This document shows positions 1-12,000 of a DNA stretch of 64,000 nt, piece after piece. The DNA comes from Plakobranchus ocellatus. Lineage: Eukaryota; Mollusca; Gastropoda; Plakobranchidae. The notes beneath the pieces are model-generated. The model saw nothing but the letters and a program-made list of their open reading frames with translations, had not been told where the DNA came from and ran no database searches. The DNA lies in NCBI GenBank assembly GCA_019648995.1, contig BLXT01003724.1:1132912-1196911 (forward strand), given 5' to 3'. Made by a program: the position numbers and the translations under genes. Within the stretch, counting starts at the first letter, position 1. Each line of letters starts with the position of its first letter.

Positions 1-69
<69 letters not shown>
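1..69. repeat. (CT)n microsatellite
   Basis: CT dinucleotide run from the window edge, with one CTTT interruption near 28. Confidence 0.95.
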
Positions 70-72
<3 letters not shown>

Positions 73-819
73 CGCTCGCTCGCTATTCATCTATCTCGTT
101 CCCTATCTGTCTGTCTCTCTGTGTATATGTGAGTGTGTGTGTCGTTACATTAATCCATCTTTTATTTTGTGTTTAAAATCTTCGTCTTCTCTCCAGTCTC
201 ATATTGAAACGCGTGCTGTTTCAGTATCTTCAATTGTTTTACTTTTTCCGCTGTTGTATTAGTCATTTTGGACAGATTTTCCTAAAAATTAGTCATAAAG
301 CATTCATTGTACCGAATCGAGGTTTTGCTGATTCATTTTCCTGTGCTTATATGTCGAAAAAAACAAAACAAAACAAAACCCAAAGAATCTTGAGCAAACG
401 ATGTAAGAACTAGGTCTTGCTTTTTTGAGAAAGCGTTTCTGTAAAGACAAGATTTAAGTTATGCGTACCGGTACGTGTTATCGCTTATTAGGCGGACATC
501 AGCTAATAATTTCGTCATATTTATCATTAGATTGGCTTGTTGTACTGCTTCTTTTCCATCTTTTCTCGAAAACGAATAGTTACATTTGTTACTTCTAAGT
601 CGGCAGATCTTAGACCTAGATAAATAATTCAGATCAGACAGAAAATTAAAAGCATTCTCTTTTAAAAACGTTCTTTTGTACTTTAGTTGATTGGTCGGTG
701 TCGATTTCTTATCCGCTTTAAATTCTTCTCACAATGACTGATTCAAACCTCTGAGATTTCACTTTTCAGTTTTTCTTTTGTCATCATCCTTTGGCTCTGG
801 TGTGATTTTATTCAAAACA

Positions 820-1010
820 GCTGGAATCAATTATTCTATATAAATCTAAACTGGTAGTTGGTTGCAAATGAATAGCTAATCCACCCTGGAATCTGTAGGG
901 ACCTTTGTGTCGTGGGTTTGAGCCTTCTCTGCAGCGATCTGGCCTGGTGGAGGGCCTGAAAGCCTGAGAAGTGAGATCACTTTTTTGTGGTCTGGCTATA
1001 GCCAAAAACA
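820..1010 (+). mobile_element. possible tRNA-derived SINE fragment
   Basis: GTCGTGGGTTTGAGCC near 909 resembles a pol III B box in the TC-arm context of tRNA-derived SINEs, followed by GCAGCGATCTGGCCTGG. The A box is not convincing. Confidence 0.35.
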
Positions 1011-1530
1011 TTAAAAACCATAAATCTGAGCGACCTTTCATCTTAAATTTTTCTCATCAATTGTTTTGTTTTAATGATCAGAGTTATGCACTTGCTTTGC
1101 TCAATTTTGATTTGTAAAAAAAGGGTTCCAGTCCACACTTTAATTTCTAGTTCTTTAAAATTATGCCCTTGTAAATAAACCAAGAACTTGCTTGCTAAAC
1201 ATGAGTGAAACGCCTTTCCTAGGGTACTTTGCTCTGAGAGATTATAAAGATTGCTCCATTCTCATAATTTAAGGAATTAGGAAAGTTTAAAAAAAATTTT
1301 TTTTTTTAAATAAAATTTCGAGCGGCTATGTTGTTTTCATTATTTGAATTGGGATATGAATAGCTCACCCATTTTCAAAACATCAGATTAAAATTGTGTG
1401 TGTTTGCAAAGAATGTCAATATCAAAGAAGCTGCCGAACGAATTTTTTTTATACGCTGAATACTTTTTTTATTTAGCATTGTTACTGAAGAGATTATAAT
1501 TGGTATAATAAAGAAATTTTATACGAATTG

Positions 1531-1534
<4 letters not shown>

Positions 1535-1583
<49 letters not shown>

Positions 1584-1593
1584 CATACATACA
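1535..1593. repeat. (CT)n then (ATAC)n microsatellite
   Basis: About 46 bp of CT followed by three ATAC units. Confidence 0.95.
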
Positions 1594-1885
1594 TATTTGC
1601 TGCAGTCATATGAACCCTTTTTCTTGAAAAACGAATGAAGTTTTATGTCATCATAGTGACTGTTTTTGGTGAACGCGTTATTATTGCATCTATTAATTAT
1701 GAAATAAATATGAAACAAAAGCACATTTGACATGATATGTGAACTTTTATCCTTATCTTTCTGGGTCAATGAACAGTAAAGTCTAAAGTAAAAGAAAGTT
1801 TGAGTGATTGAATTAGAAGAAATTATTATACATGTAGTCCAAGAGCATATGATAACAACATCGGGGTTTGTGAGGAAAGTAGAAA

Positions 1886-2010
1886 TGTATTGATGGATTG
1901 ATTATTGATTGGTTGCTTGAATAATTGATTGATCGATTGATAAACCCAGTTCATCACTCATCAGTGATCCCAGGATTTCTATTCCGTTCATTTTCTCCCA
2001 CAGGCCTTTT
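1886..2010 (-). mobile_element. LINE 3' tail fragment with (CAAT)n end
   Basis: On the minus strand this reads GGCCTGTGGGAGAAAATGAA, then AAATCCTGGGATCAC, and ends in irregular CAAT units. The same block ends the LINE at 56388-56480. Confidence 0.5.
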
Positions 2011-4714
2011 TTCAACTGTGAAAAGGAATCGAAACGAAAGATTGGAATTGGTCGGAAAAGAAAAAAAAAAAGACTGTTAATATTTTAAAATAAAAGTGTA
2101 CAAAGCCTCCATAGGCACCAAGTTTCTTTGAGAAACCCACCGTGCAAGAGGAATTGACCATTCGAAGAAGTCTGCACATGAAATTTAATGCTTGTGATTT
2201 GAAAGTCTTGGCATTCAACTAAACTATGCCGGATATGTAGACTAAAATATGTAGACGTTATCTCAAGCATAGTAAAAAAAAATAAAAAAACAGGTCCTTT
2301 TGTTTTTAAAGTTAGTTCCGGGTGAGCCATACATGACTCATCCGGAGCCTGTACATCACCGAATCTGGTTTTCTGCCTGTTTCACCATCTCTTTTGCTGA
2401 GGTCTTCACCCGAGTTGGGGAGTAGGACTACTTCATCGAACTTTTTGCCCGTTCAGCATCCGAATTTTGTTGTGTTGTGTTCGAGATTTCTTTAGTCTTG
2501 AGACTGGAGCAGCAAAAAGTTTCTCGCTTACGGGAACATGAATTTGAAAAAAAAAAGACATAAACATAGGATTTAGATTTTGTTACTATTATTATTAAAT
2601 TATATAGGCTCTTACATTTTTAACCTTGAATTTTTTTTTTTCTTTGGAAATCCACCAAGGCTTACAGGCATCAGTGAATTGACCAGAAAGTTTGTTCTTG
2701 TCCCCGAGTGCAAGGGCAATGCCTCTGGCGCTGGTGTTCATTTTAGGCTGAGATAAGGCTTGAACAAAGTTTCTCTCTTGCAATTCAATGTTAAAATTGA
2801 TTGCTACTAATTTAAATGTTTCCTCAGTTTTAATTCGCACGGCATATAAATTTGAGTTTTTAATCTTACGTTGTTGTTTTTTTTTAAATAACAGGTTTAG
2901 TTAAGGTATAGCATGCATTGTTTAAAATTTGCTTTAACCTTTATACTATAGAATAATAGTCAATGTGGCTAACCCAATAATTACCTTGTCTAATCAAAGT
3001 ACAACTTTCTTTGGCAGCTAAATGCACAATATGAAGTGTATGAATGAAACGTGTTGCAATTATATTGGAGCTTCTATTTCAAATGTGATATTAGACCTTG
3101 GCTTTGGATAAAAGGTTGATTGAGTTACGTGCCTTTGCAGAAGCAGCATAATGTAAGCTTTGACTTGATATCAAACTTTAATGAATAGGTTATCAATTGT
3201 TATCAAGTTAAAAGTTGACTGTAAAACAAAGCACTAAAGATAAAGTTAGAAAAGTGTAAAAAGAACCTTCTGTAATCTATTATAATTTAAATTTTCAACT
3301 ACTACAGGTGTATCATATAGAAAATGGGAAAATTTTATGAACAAAATTCTGCAAGGGACACTTTTATTTACCTGTTGCAACTTTCTATTGGGAAATATAG
3401 CTGAATGGCTGTGATTGCTTTTGCCAAGTGTTGTCTCAAGAAGCATGAACATTATTTTATTATTGGCTAACTTGGAAAAGGTATTCCATTACACACTATA
3501 CTGAGTATACTAAGTGTATCATATGTTGCACTTCCTATTTTCTTCTTCTTTCTCAAGGTATTAGGGTAAAGATGCCGATTCAATAGAGCAAAATCTGGTC
3601 TTTTCTTTTGTCATTGCTATTATCTAATCTATTTACGATGATGATATTAAGGTTTACATCTATTAAACAGTTTTGTTTTGATGGAGGGAGGGGCACCTCT
3701 GATAGTCATTTCTTTCATTTAAAGATAGATAAATTTTACCTTTTCCATTGAATTTACATGGGCAGATTAAAGGAATCAACATAAAATGCATGTACATCCA
3801 ATATTCCTTGATTAATGTGCTTACAGTCACCATCTTGTATTTTTACTATCCAAATACAAAAACTTTGATTTCTTTCTCCTTTGCACACTGACTAAAAGTT
3901 GCTGCACGCAAAGAGTGTACAATGAGTAATTTCTTCTTTACATGAAATTTCAAAAACGCTTGTAATCAGGTTTTTTAAAAATGCGATTTTTTCCCACAAG
4001 AGTATCTTTTTCCCCAAAAAAAGGTATCAAAGCTGTACAAATGCACTAGCAAAAAAATGTAGAAAATGCCTAAAACATCATTTATGTCAGTTTTTACAAG
4101 AGTTTTTAATATGAAAAAGGGAGAAGATAAAAAAATTGGTGATAAAAAGCATACAATAGGAATAATAAAATGGCAATTAAAGTTTCTATACAAATTTATA
4201 AACAGAAAAGAAAAAAATGCACGTTTCCTTTTTCCCTTTTATGATCGAATCTTTGGCTAGTGTAACTTACCTAAAATTCGCCATGATTTCAATTGATTTG
4301 ACATTATTCCATTTATACCTATCATATTTGGACTAGAGTCTGCTGTTTTTATGTGTGTGTGTTTGTGGTCACATGAGAAAGGCATTTGTTTGTGGAGAAG
4401 GCTGTGATAATAGTCAACAGGAATCTTATGTATTGATTGGTAGTTTTGCTTTCACATGGGTCAACTCTGGAATATTCTGGATTTAAATTGGAGTTTTTCG
4501 GTATCATTGGGCAAGTTTGGTCAGATGGTTGTGTGGATGAATAAAGAACAAATGAATGAAGAGAGAATACTTGAGAATTTAAAGAGAAAGAGATATCTAA
4601 AGCAATTTGAAGGTGGCGGAAAAATAGAGAGAAGAGGAAATAATTTGTCTGTGATAATTGCTTGCATTACTGCTGCAAAGATGTAATCAAGTAATTTAAT
4701 AAATATTGACTTGT

Positions 4715-4720
4715 TTTATT
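4715..4720 (-). terminator. candidate polyadenylation signal (AATAAA on minus strand)
   Basis: Plus-strand TTTATT about 500 nt past the stop of the 5223-5504 exon. A match of six bases in AT-rich DNA is weak evidence. Confidence 0.2.
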
Positions 4721-5222
4721 CTCATATCAGCTTTTAGAATGACAATTTACACAAACTTGTCTAATTTAGATATCTAGAGATCTTAGACAATTCATTTAAA
4801 CTTTTTCTCTTTAAACACTTATTATTTTAACAAAATATAACATTAAATATCATTACAGTAGGAATATCAAAACCCAGTTGTGATAGCCAAACTTGTCATG
4901 AACCAGAGCTCAAGATGCTACAATTTTTTCTTCTCCGAGGCTTTTTGAAAGTCAAATCTGAATTGGTTTTCTATAATTCAGAGCTAATACAGTCATAAAC
5001 ACCTAAATAAAATATTTTCCTTCTTCTTCTTGTGCTCTTTGTTTCGTTATAACTGCTGTAAAACAAAAAGAAAATATTCCACATTCGCAGTCAAGACCAA
5101 CTTTTAAGTGCTCCATGAATCAGATAAAACTAAACTTTAGTAGAAAGACCCAGATGGAAAAGGATATTCCATAGAATGGGCTCTCTATCCACCACTACTT
5201 GGATGATTTTAAACTAAAGACA

Positions 5223-5504
5223 TTAAAATAAAGTAAATCTTTGAGTCCTTTTACTTCTGGTTCCTTTCCCTTGAAATTTGATGTTTTCACTGTTTTCAGA
5301 TAACAATTTTCTGTGACTTTCATGAATCATTTCTTCATATTGGCAATTGCAGCGTGCAGATTTTGAAGGATGTGTCTCTGAGAACCACTGTCGGACGCTG
5401 TAAAAATTTCTGGTCACCAGCGATGCCAGAGCTACACTGGCTAATGCGTCAGCTACCTTTTCTGGCCATTGTACTATAGATTCATGTGTATACACTTCAT
5501 GAAC
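5223..5504 (-). CDS. possible alternative 3' terminal exon of the GNAT-PARP gene
   Basis: An open run of 93 codons follows a CAG acceptor and ends in TAA: VHEVYTHESIVQWPEKVADA, then RNFYSVRQWFSETHPSKS and a basic tail ending RTQRFTLF. Composition looks coding. It enters in phase 0, so exon 16 could splice straight to it and replace the PARP C-terminus, including Glu654. No convincing phase-compatible donor was found inside exon 17, so linkage is unproven. It could also belong to an unrelated gene or be chance. Confidence 0.45.
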   Translation of the reverse strand, partial: VHEVYTHESIVQWPEKVADALASVALASLVTRNFYSVRQWFSETHPSKSARCNCQYEEMIHESHRKLLSENSENIKFQGKGTRSKRTQRFTLF

Positions 5505-5934
5505 CTGTTTTTTGTTGAGGGTTTTTTGTAGTTCTTTTCTGTCAAGAGCTGGACAGCAGGCAATGTAAAATCAAAAGAATTGCCAATGCATTTTTTATCA
5601 CAAATTAACAGAATATTTAAAGCCATTGGATTTGTTCATTCCGCTAACATAAGATTTAAAGCTATTGGCTTTGCAGTGTAAACACAACTAGATTGGATAA
5701 TATATCCACTTTTGAAAATTATCTTTTCTTTTCAAGCTCTGCCACATGATTAGATACATTTCATAAACTTTTTGAAAATTCATAAATTTAATAGAAAACA
5801 TTTTTTTAAAACATAGTACAATGAAGAAATGAAACATTTTTATAGGGCGTTTTCAAACTTCATCTGAAGCAAATACAGAGACTCAATCAATAACACAGCA
5901 AGCTTTGTTTCAAAGGGGTCTTGAGTGGTGTGGC

Positions 5935-6063
5935 TTAAGAAGGATTGGCACTGTAGGTGATGACACACAATGGTAAGACCTGATCAACTTGAAACACAAT
6001 ATATTCCTGGCACAGCATGGCGGCCTCACCCTGGTCCCCTGGCCGGTACAGACGTCCAGGACT
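5935..6063 (-). CDS. GNAT-PARP gene exon 17, PARP C-terminus and stop (635-676)
   Basis: Encodes SPGRLYRPGDQGEAAMLC, then QEYIVFQVDQVLPLCVITY and SANPS before TAA. Glu654 in EYIVF matches the catalytic Glu988 of PARP1, and the LP..VITY end is the usual end of the fold. Confidence 0.8.
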   Translation of the reverse strand, partial: SPGRLYRPGDQGEAAMLCQEYIVFQVDQVLPLCVITYSANPS

Positions 6064-9000
6064 CTATGGTAGTAGGAAGGAAAGCGTTATGGCACACTGT
6101 GAGAATTTATAGCACATTTCTTTGTGCAAAAAGACCCAAGATATGATAAAACTATGAACCTAATGAAAACAGTTTTGTTGGATATCTAAGCAAAAACATT
6201 ATATTTGAAAGAAAATTGAAAATGTCAAGAAAGCATAAAGAAAGAACAATGATGTCAGAATATTGGGTTTTGATAGGTCAAATTACATCTAAACTAAGGC
6301 CATGAAAAACTTTTTTAACAAGAGTTTTGTATAACTTAAAGACAAATCTCCAACAGTCAATGTGGGTGAAGAAAGATTAAAAAAAAAACAAAATAAGAAA
6401 TAAAGAAGAGATTTTTAATACTTGTTTCTTTTCATTGGACTCATAGATAGCGTCAAGATTGAGGATGAATAAAGAGCCTATGATATCTGTTGTGGTGTTT
6501 TTAATTTTGATTTTTAAAATTTGTGTGGTTTTTAGGGTGTCTCTTGTTTTGTTTTGTTTTTCTTCTTTGTGGGAGCACAAGATTTAAATGTGCTTTCAAA
6601 TGACCAGAGAGTTTGCAGATGAACAGATAACACAAAATACTTACAATAACAGAGTCATGTCCTTTAGATGGTGCTTTTCTGGTGCGGTCGTACTTCATGA
6701 CAGTCTCGACTCGGCCAAGACCAACTCTCACCTCTAGAAGTTTGCCAAGCTTTGGAAACACAACAAATTTTTAAAAATCAACATACACTGAGTTGCCTTA
6801 CAATTAAATTGAAACTTACTCTATACTTATTTATTGTCCAAAACAGATGTGTGATTTTAATCCAGAGAAAAGGCATAACAGTTTTTAATATAATATGAAT
6901 AAACATCCTGAAATGCACGTAATCTCAAAAGCCTTTTAATTTTAAATAATCTTTGTTAGAGTTACAACGTTTGGCAGGAAATCATCATTCATTCTAGTTC
7001 ATTTTATATGTGTATATAGGCTAAATGATATGGGGTCGGAAGTGGCATTTTGAACATTGCAAATCATTGATTCAGTCAGAAAATATATTTACATAGAACA
7101 AGCTTATTCATATACAAACTGGATAAAGATATTGAAATTGTAATTCTGTGCAAAGGTATTGTGGTTTTAACTAAAAAAAAACAATTTATTGATGAAAAAA
7201 ATTATTCAATTTTTCTTAAACTCATTATGACTAAATAAAGACATAGTAATATAAAATAGTGATTATATAATGAAGGTGTTATTGGACAATCCCTTTATTG
7301 GGCAAAAATAAAAAGCAGCACATATACATTGGAAACCATACAAAGAACTCTCACTATTTGATTGAGGAAAAAGATAGGCAAACAATTAAAGAGTGCCTAT
7401 TTCAGCACAATTTGGAACAGATCTTTAACTCCATCTAAAGATGGTGATGTCAAAAATTAGAGTCCAATTTAAAAATACGACCTATATTTATTGATATAGT
7501 CTCAACACTATTTTGCTGTCTACTTAGCTTTACAGAGGGTTTGTAGAAAACTATAATAATATATAATAATAGATTGAGCAGCCAGAGTCCAATCTGAATC
7601 TATACGTAAACACAAACAATATTTTTTTCTACTAGTCACTGCATAACGTTATGGGTAACTGATGACTCATTTGAGAAAATTGATTGTTTTTACATGAGGA
7701 GCAGTAGATAACTGGAATATAAATAATTTTTTTTAATGAAAACAATGGTAATAATAATAATGATTTGTTGAATCTGATTCTGAAATTGTTGCTATTAATA
7801 CTGGTATTCAAGGGATCGGACTCATTTTTTAAAGAGGTAAAATGAACAAAACGTTAAAAAAAAAAAGATTATGGTTTTATTTGATTACACTTGAGGAGAT
7901 AAAAGAAGATAATTCAGCTAAAATCTGACAAATTACCTGTGGTTAAAAAAAAATGAAGTATAGACAGCATACAGAATACAGATTTTTTAAAATGATTTAA
8001 AAGTCTTATTAAAAAAAAATTTGCGTGGGTTGTGGTGATAGAGTCAAGAGAGACATAGACAGGCGAGTACCATAGAAAGATAGATGCCAAGGTAAGAAGA
8101 ATAGCATATAGATAGATGCAGAGAAGCATATGAGAGGAGAAACATGGAAAGCACATACTGAAAAGTCCATAAATAAATAAACATACCTCATAGACGTAGA
8201 ATCTGACAAACAAGGCAGAAGGAAAAAAGGAAGGCATTAAAAGGCTATCAAGTAGACAAATCAATAAAAACGCAGATAGAAAAACAATACGGTACATAAA
8301 CATGGAAAAAGAGTGAGAGAGACAGATCAATGAAAGAATGTGTACGTCAGCTGAAAAGTAAAATGAGAGAAAAAGAAAATTATGGCTGTGGAGAAAAAGA
8401 GTCAAATATGCCCCAACAACCAAGCAGACCAGCACGTAGATGATAAGATGCTGCCAGAGAAATAGAGAAAGAAAAGCTTTATAAAAAGTGGCATATGCCC
8501 AGTGACAGGTGGACTAAGAGAAGCAAGACAAAGTAACATACATTCAGATTGGCAGCAGACAGATTGAAACACAAAAGCATAATTATGATCAATTATAGAG
8601 ACTGATGGGCACAGGGGAAAAATAGAGTCAGACTTAAAGAAAGGCACATAGGGTAGAAAGGCAGTCAAAGGCAAAATAGGGATAAAAAAAGAGGACAAAG
8701 ATGGCAGAAAAATGAAGACATTCAGATACAAAAAAGGAGCAGCAAGAGGATTAGGAAGATACAAAGAAAGAGATATAGCATATAGACATAAGAAAGCGAC
8801 TTGAAAAACAAAAACAGTCAGACTGTTAATGACAGTATACAGATAAATACTGAGATAAACAGCAGCTCACCGTTGAAAATTGTGCTGCCTTTGATGGATA
8901 TTTGGTAAAATAGAGTCCTCGGCCAAATTCACCATGTGTAAAATCTAGAAGAAACAAAAAAAAAAAGACGTAAAACATAAACAAAAAAGTCAAAATTAAA

Positions 9001-12000
9001 GAAAATTTTTAATTGAGAAATTAATGCTGAATCAGTCTCACTCCAAAAAATTGCAAATCCTTCCCGCAGAATTTTGCAATAAATTTTTTTCTCGGAAATA
9101 AAAGGGGTTAATTATAATTTTTTTTGCAATGAAAATATATTTTGAAGTCAAGTAATGGTTTTAAAGGATATAAACGCTTACTTCAGAGATTCTGTGAACT
9201 ATAAGTTCTAAGGTAATATTCCTAGTATATGGTGATATTCATAAATGAATTGAGCCATTGCTATGATGGAAAAAAAATTTTTTTTGAGGAAGCTGGCATT
9301 GAAATTTCAATCTTCTTTCTTCTTTAAAGACTTTTAAAAAATGCTCAGAATAATTTTAGCTCAGTTCAGAATAAATGTAGCCATAGTTAGTTCTTCACAA
9401 TACTAATTTCAAAGTAAGGCATTTCCATATAGATATTACTATCTAATTCTAAGATGCCTTAATTGTTATTTAAAGATATCGTGCAACTATTTTAAAAGAA
9501 TTACACTCGTAAACTTTAAGAAGAATAAAAGTGTTATTGTGACTCTCATATTAGAATGGAAGAAATTACTTAATAATGGTTCAGAGCCATTATCAGTACG
9601 TAAGCTATATAGAATGACTAGAGCAAGGCAAACTGACCATAAGCCAGAGAGCGGGAAGAATTATGTTGATATGTGAAGGATCAATCACAAGATGAGATAA
9701 TTTGGAAGCACATCAATTTATCGAAAGTAGGTTATATTGATTAAACAAAAGTATTTGGCCAAATGCTTGAAGAAAACAAAAAACAAAAATACTGCATGGA
9801 AATCAGTCTGACTTCATAAAGACATGACAAATATCTTGTCACATCAGAATATAAGATGATTTTATATTACATGGCGTAAAAAAAAGATTTGTGATGATTA
9901 GGAGTGTAACTATCAAAAAAGCACTCTATACAATAGACCATGAGACAGTCATAGAAAAATCGGAAAATATAAATTTTGGCCAAAATCCAATAACTTTTGA
10001 TTGAACAGTTTAAAGGAAAATTCTTAGTGCTGATCGAAATAGCTGCAAACATACAAATGGTTTCATACTCAAGAAATGGTAAGGCAAGGTTTTTGGGTAA
10101 GTCACCATGGTTGCAGAATAACTAGCGATAAAGTTATGTAACAAGGGGAAGATGAAGAGGCATTTGAGACTGAGCTTATGAGAAATTATATTGTCTGTAT
10201 CTTTTTCTATGCAGCAGTGAAGACACACTTGCTCAACTAAATTTGGAGAAAAAAAATTCAGAATATAAAAATTAACACAAACAGTGGTTGAGAGGAGATT
10301 TATCATTAAAAGAGAAGATGATTATCACACTACGATAGAGAGATGGGTGAAAAACATACTAAAATATGTATCACAAACGTTCAGTATTTGGAAAGGCTTT
10401 GAAAACAGTAAAAAAAAAAAAAAGGAAATTATGAAGGGTAACATCTCGACTTCTGGGCTTTTTCAAGAACAATTAAAAAAATTGAAAAATTTAATTCTAG
10501 GTGAGGAGAACCTTGAATCCAATAGTCAGCTTATAACTCAGGTAAAAATTGTATATGGACTGGCCAAATATATTAAGAGCATTAAAGAAAAGAAGGGGCC
10601 TTCTTAGAAGCATTAAAAATCACTCCATATTCAAACTGGTATTTACATTAAAATAGCTTTTAATCAGCTTTTACAACCTGAAAAGAACCTAGATTGAGAT
10701 TGTTTATACATGAATATTGTCACATATAATTTATGTATCTTAGTACATTTAAAAGGCTGTTGTTCAAAAAATGTTTTCACAGGTGATACTAACCACAATA
10801 AATACAGCAACAAATATGATGTAGTAGAATAATAGTCATAGTGAAAAGAATATTAATGATGATGATAATAATAACAACAACAACAATAATAATAAATTTC
10901 GTAATAATAGTAACAGTGGTAATTATAATGATGATAACAATAATAATAAATTTTTTAAAACCATGATAAAAAGGTTTCTTTTTTATTGTTTTTTTCTCCT
11001 TAAATGCAAATTAAATTTTTTTTTTCTTTAATATATTATATTATCTGCAACATAACAAAATTTTATATCACCAACTAGAGCAATTTATTTCTTTGCAGTT
11101 AGAGAAGTTACGTTTATGTTCCTTACGGCTGAATCAATGAAGGATGTTTTTGTTCACTTAACAGAGATGTGTGTACTATATCTGTCAATATATTTATTCA
11201 GAGATTATTTATATAAAGATTTAATTCAATAATTATGGTTAACAAGTTTATGTTTCTCCTGGCAGAACAATAAAGCATTCTGAAAGTACTCAACACATTC
11301 AAATGAATGTATGTGTATATGATATCTCATGATTTATATCTTTTAAAAGAACATTCAGACCTAAACATCTTAATTGACATCCCAAGATTTTGCTGATTAC
11401 CATTTTATATATGTGTGAAACTATAAATAGTTGGCAGTAAAGACATATCAATGTGATAAACAATGGTTGCTTAGGAAAGTTGTGAATCAGGGCATTAGCG
11501 TAGTCTCTCTTGCCAGAAGTACTAAAATGATTTCAGGAAAAGATACAATCATCATGAAAAAATGCTTCAAATCCAAGTGTGTTATTATTATTATTCCTAG
11601 ATATTAGAAACATGCACGTTTGATTGTGCTGAGATATTTATTTCAAAAGGGAATATCTATTTTTTTACACCAAAATTACAGGTGCTTCATGAATGTTGTC
11701 TAATTTAATCAACACAACACAATGAACAATTTATAAAATGTGTGAAAATATAAATTATTTGGCAGTAAAGTAATATCAAAGTGATAAACAATGTTGTTTT
11801 AGGAAAGCTGTGAGACAAGGCTTTAGCCTAGTCTCTCTTGTCAGAAGTACTAAAATGATTTCAGGAAAAGACACAACTATCATGAAAGATGGCTTCAAAT
11901 CCAAGTGTTATCATTATTATTATATTAATTGTGGTGAGAAATATTGATTTCAAAAGGGATTATTTATTTTTTTACACTACAATTACAGATGCTGCAGAAA

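Larger units (their letters stand above)
1..5222. other. gene-free stretch past the 3' end of the GNAT-PARP gene
   Basis: Apart from the repeats listed separately, no exon could be joined to a known protein. The longer open frames (for example minus 2595-2840, plus 4456-4686) have no recognisable domain and no splice support. Confidence 0.6.

Noticed and set aside
1654-1680. Similarity of ATAGTGACTGTTTTTGGTG to 41849-41875
   Set aside because: Only about 27 bp with mismatches and no shared flanks; too short to call a repeat.
2595-2840. Minus-strand 81-codon frame containing MNTSARGIALALGDKNK
   Set aside because: Protein-like in parts but no family match, no clear splice sites and no link to the neighbouring gene.
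7914-8764. Long minus-strand open frames of 173 and 120 codons, rich in Leu, Phe and Ser
   Set aside because: They read a pyrimidine-rich strand that has few stop codons. No domain, no splice support, and they overlap the purine tract.
9630-10620. Plus-strand frames resembling a LINE polymerase (TIDHETVIEK) and a 107-codon Lys-rich frame
   Set aside because: The resemblance is short and scattered over several frames; the order of later motifs does not fit. Could be a very old LINE, but not supportable.
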